Shown: positions 15,540 through 15,811 of the stretch, piece after piece | Layout: the number at the start of each line of letters is the position of its first letter | Position numbering within the stretch: position 1 is the stretch's first letter | Assembly (NCBI GenBank): GCA_964650695.1 | Contig: CAZYVA010000043.1 | Location: 1 to 15,811, forward strand | Length of the DNA stretch: 15,811 bases | DNA from: CAZYVA01 sp964650695 | Lineage (GTDB): Bacteria > Bacillota > Clostridia > Lachnospirales > Lachnospiraceae | Direction of reading: 5' to 3' | Notes under the pieces: model-generated | Database searches by the model: none | What the model saw: only the letters and a program-made list of their open reading frames with translations | What the model was told of the DNA's origin: nothing | Position numbers and translations under genes: made by a program

Positions 15540-15589
15540 CATGCGCCAGCCCCGCTTTCATTCATGGCGGGGCAAGAATGCGGCGCATG
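15540..15589. repeat. Nested inverted repeat after argF
   Basis: An outer 8-bp stem, CATGCGCC (15540-15547) with GGCGCATG (15582-15589), encloses an inner 7-bp stem, GCCCCGC (15549-15555) with GCGGGGC (15567-15573). Both are perfect. The structure begins 15 nt after the argF stop and should be stable in RNA. No T run follows, so it is not a textbook terminator; it could still block 3' exonucleases or aid termination. Confidence 0.6.
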
Positions 15590-15592
15590 GGC

Positions 15593-15662
15593 CAGGATCC
15601 AGGGATAGAAGCTTCCTGCTGCCAGTAAGCTTTGGATCCTGACCGGATGCGGGCGGATCCTG
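15593..15662. repeat. CAGGATCC/GGATCCTG repeat cluster
   Basis: CAGGATCC (15593-15600) is the exact reverse complement of GGATCCTG, which occurs twice, at 15634-15641 and 15655-15662. Inside the first pair, AAGCTT occurs at 15609-15614 and 15627-15632 and can pair with itself. The left arm can therefore pair with either right arm, giving two mutually exclusive hairpins. The last copy is followed only by ATTTT. Function is unknown; imperfect termination is one possibility. Confidence 0.5.
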
Positions 15663-15679
15663 ATTTTGAAAAGAAATGC

Positions 15680-15708
15680 TTGCAAAAGATAAAGCGATAT
15701 GATAAGAT
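15680..15708 (+). promoter_or_regulatory. Promoter of the tRNA-Glu gene
   Basis: TTGCAA (15680-15685), a 17-bp spacer and TAAGAT (15703-15708) form a fair SigA promoter in AT-rich DNA. The predicted start near 15715 gives a 5' leader of about 44 nt, which contains a CGGGAA (15723-15728)/TTCCCG (15742-15747) hairpin before the tRNA. Confidence 0.6.
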
Positions 15709-15758
15709 ATGTAACGGTCACGCGGGAAAGTCATCATTGGGTTCCCGGTGCATCCGAT

Positions 15759-15811
15759 GGCTCCATGGTCAAGCGGTTAAGACATCGCCCTTTCACGGCG
15801 GTAACACGGGT
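15759..15811 (+). tRNA. tRNA-Glu, anticodon TTC (cut by the window edge)
   Basis: The gene begins GGCTCCA (15759-15765) with a D arm GGTCAAGCGGTTAAGAC. The anticodon arm pairs TCGCC (15785-15789) with GGCGG (15797-15801) around CTTTCAC, giving anticodon TTC (15792-15794), which reads GAA and GAG. The sequence ends in the T arm (ACACGGGT), so the last 20 or so bases, including the acceptor 3' strand, are outside the window. Confidence 0.93.

Overview
The window reads as chromosomal housekeeping DNA from a Gram-positive anaerobe of the class Clostridia, most likely a GC-rich member of the Lachnospiraceae. That placement is an inference. It rests on strong AGGAGG-type ribosome binding sites, G- and C-ending codon use, tRNA genes without encoded CCA, the clostridial form of ThyA, the hisS-aspS pair, and the order tsaE-tsaB-rimI-(small gene)-rnz-tsaD. 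Every protein-coding gene is on the + strand.

Layout. (1) 1-390: the last codons of an unidentified gene, then a promoter, tRNA-Gln(CTG), tRNA-Pro(CGG) and a good Rho-independent terminator. (2) 472-6262: a tightly packed run of ptsI (PTS enzyme I), a MATE-type exporter, thyA, folA and a family-4 type glycosyltransferase, with short gaps or overlaps suggesting one transcription unit; no convincing promoter is visible in front of ptsI. (3) 6259-9454: a near-perfect promoter (TTGACA, 17 bp, TATAAT) whose -35 box contains the stop codon of the preceding gene, followed by hisS and aspS and a weak terminator-like hairpin. (4) 9506-10430: a lone AraC-family regulator behind a cre-like palindrome. 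(5) 10465-15524: an extended -10 promoter, then tsaE, tsaB, rimI, a small two-CxxC protein, rnz (RNase Z) and tsaD, with argF (ornithine carbamoyltransferase) 46 nt downstream. (6) 15525-15811: no gene until tRNA-Glu(TTC), which the window edge cuts; this stretch holds nested and repeated inverted repeats and a promoter.

How the genes fit together. Most of the window serves tRNA biology: three tRNA genes, two aminoacyl-tRNA synthetases, three of the four bacterial t6A37 proteins (TsaB, TsaD, TsaE; TsaC is not here) and the tRNA 3' endonuclease RNase Z. ThyA and FolA form the usual functional pair: ThyA turns methylene-THF into DHF, and FolA reduces DHF back to THF.

I found no insertion sequence, CRISPR array, prophage, toxin-antitoxin or defence system, and nothing I can defend as a wholly new system. 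The points most worth a second look are the altered residues at the PtsI phosphohistidine site, the short HisRS C-terminal domain, the uncharacterised zinc-ribbon protein inside the t6A/RNase Z operon, the orphan AraC regulator with its cre-like site, and the repeat-rich spacer after argF.
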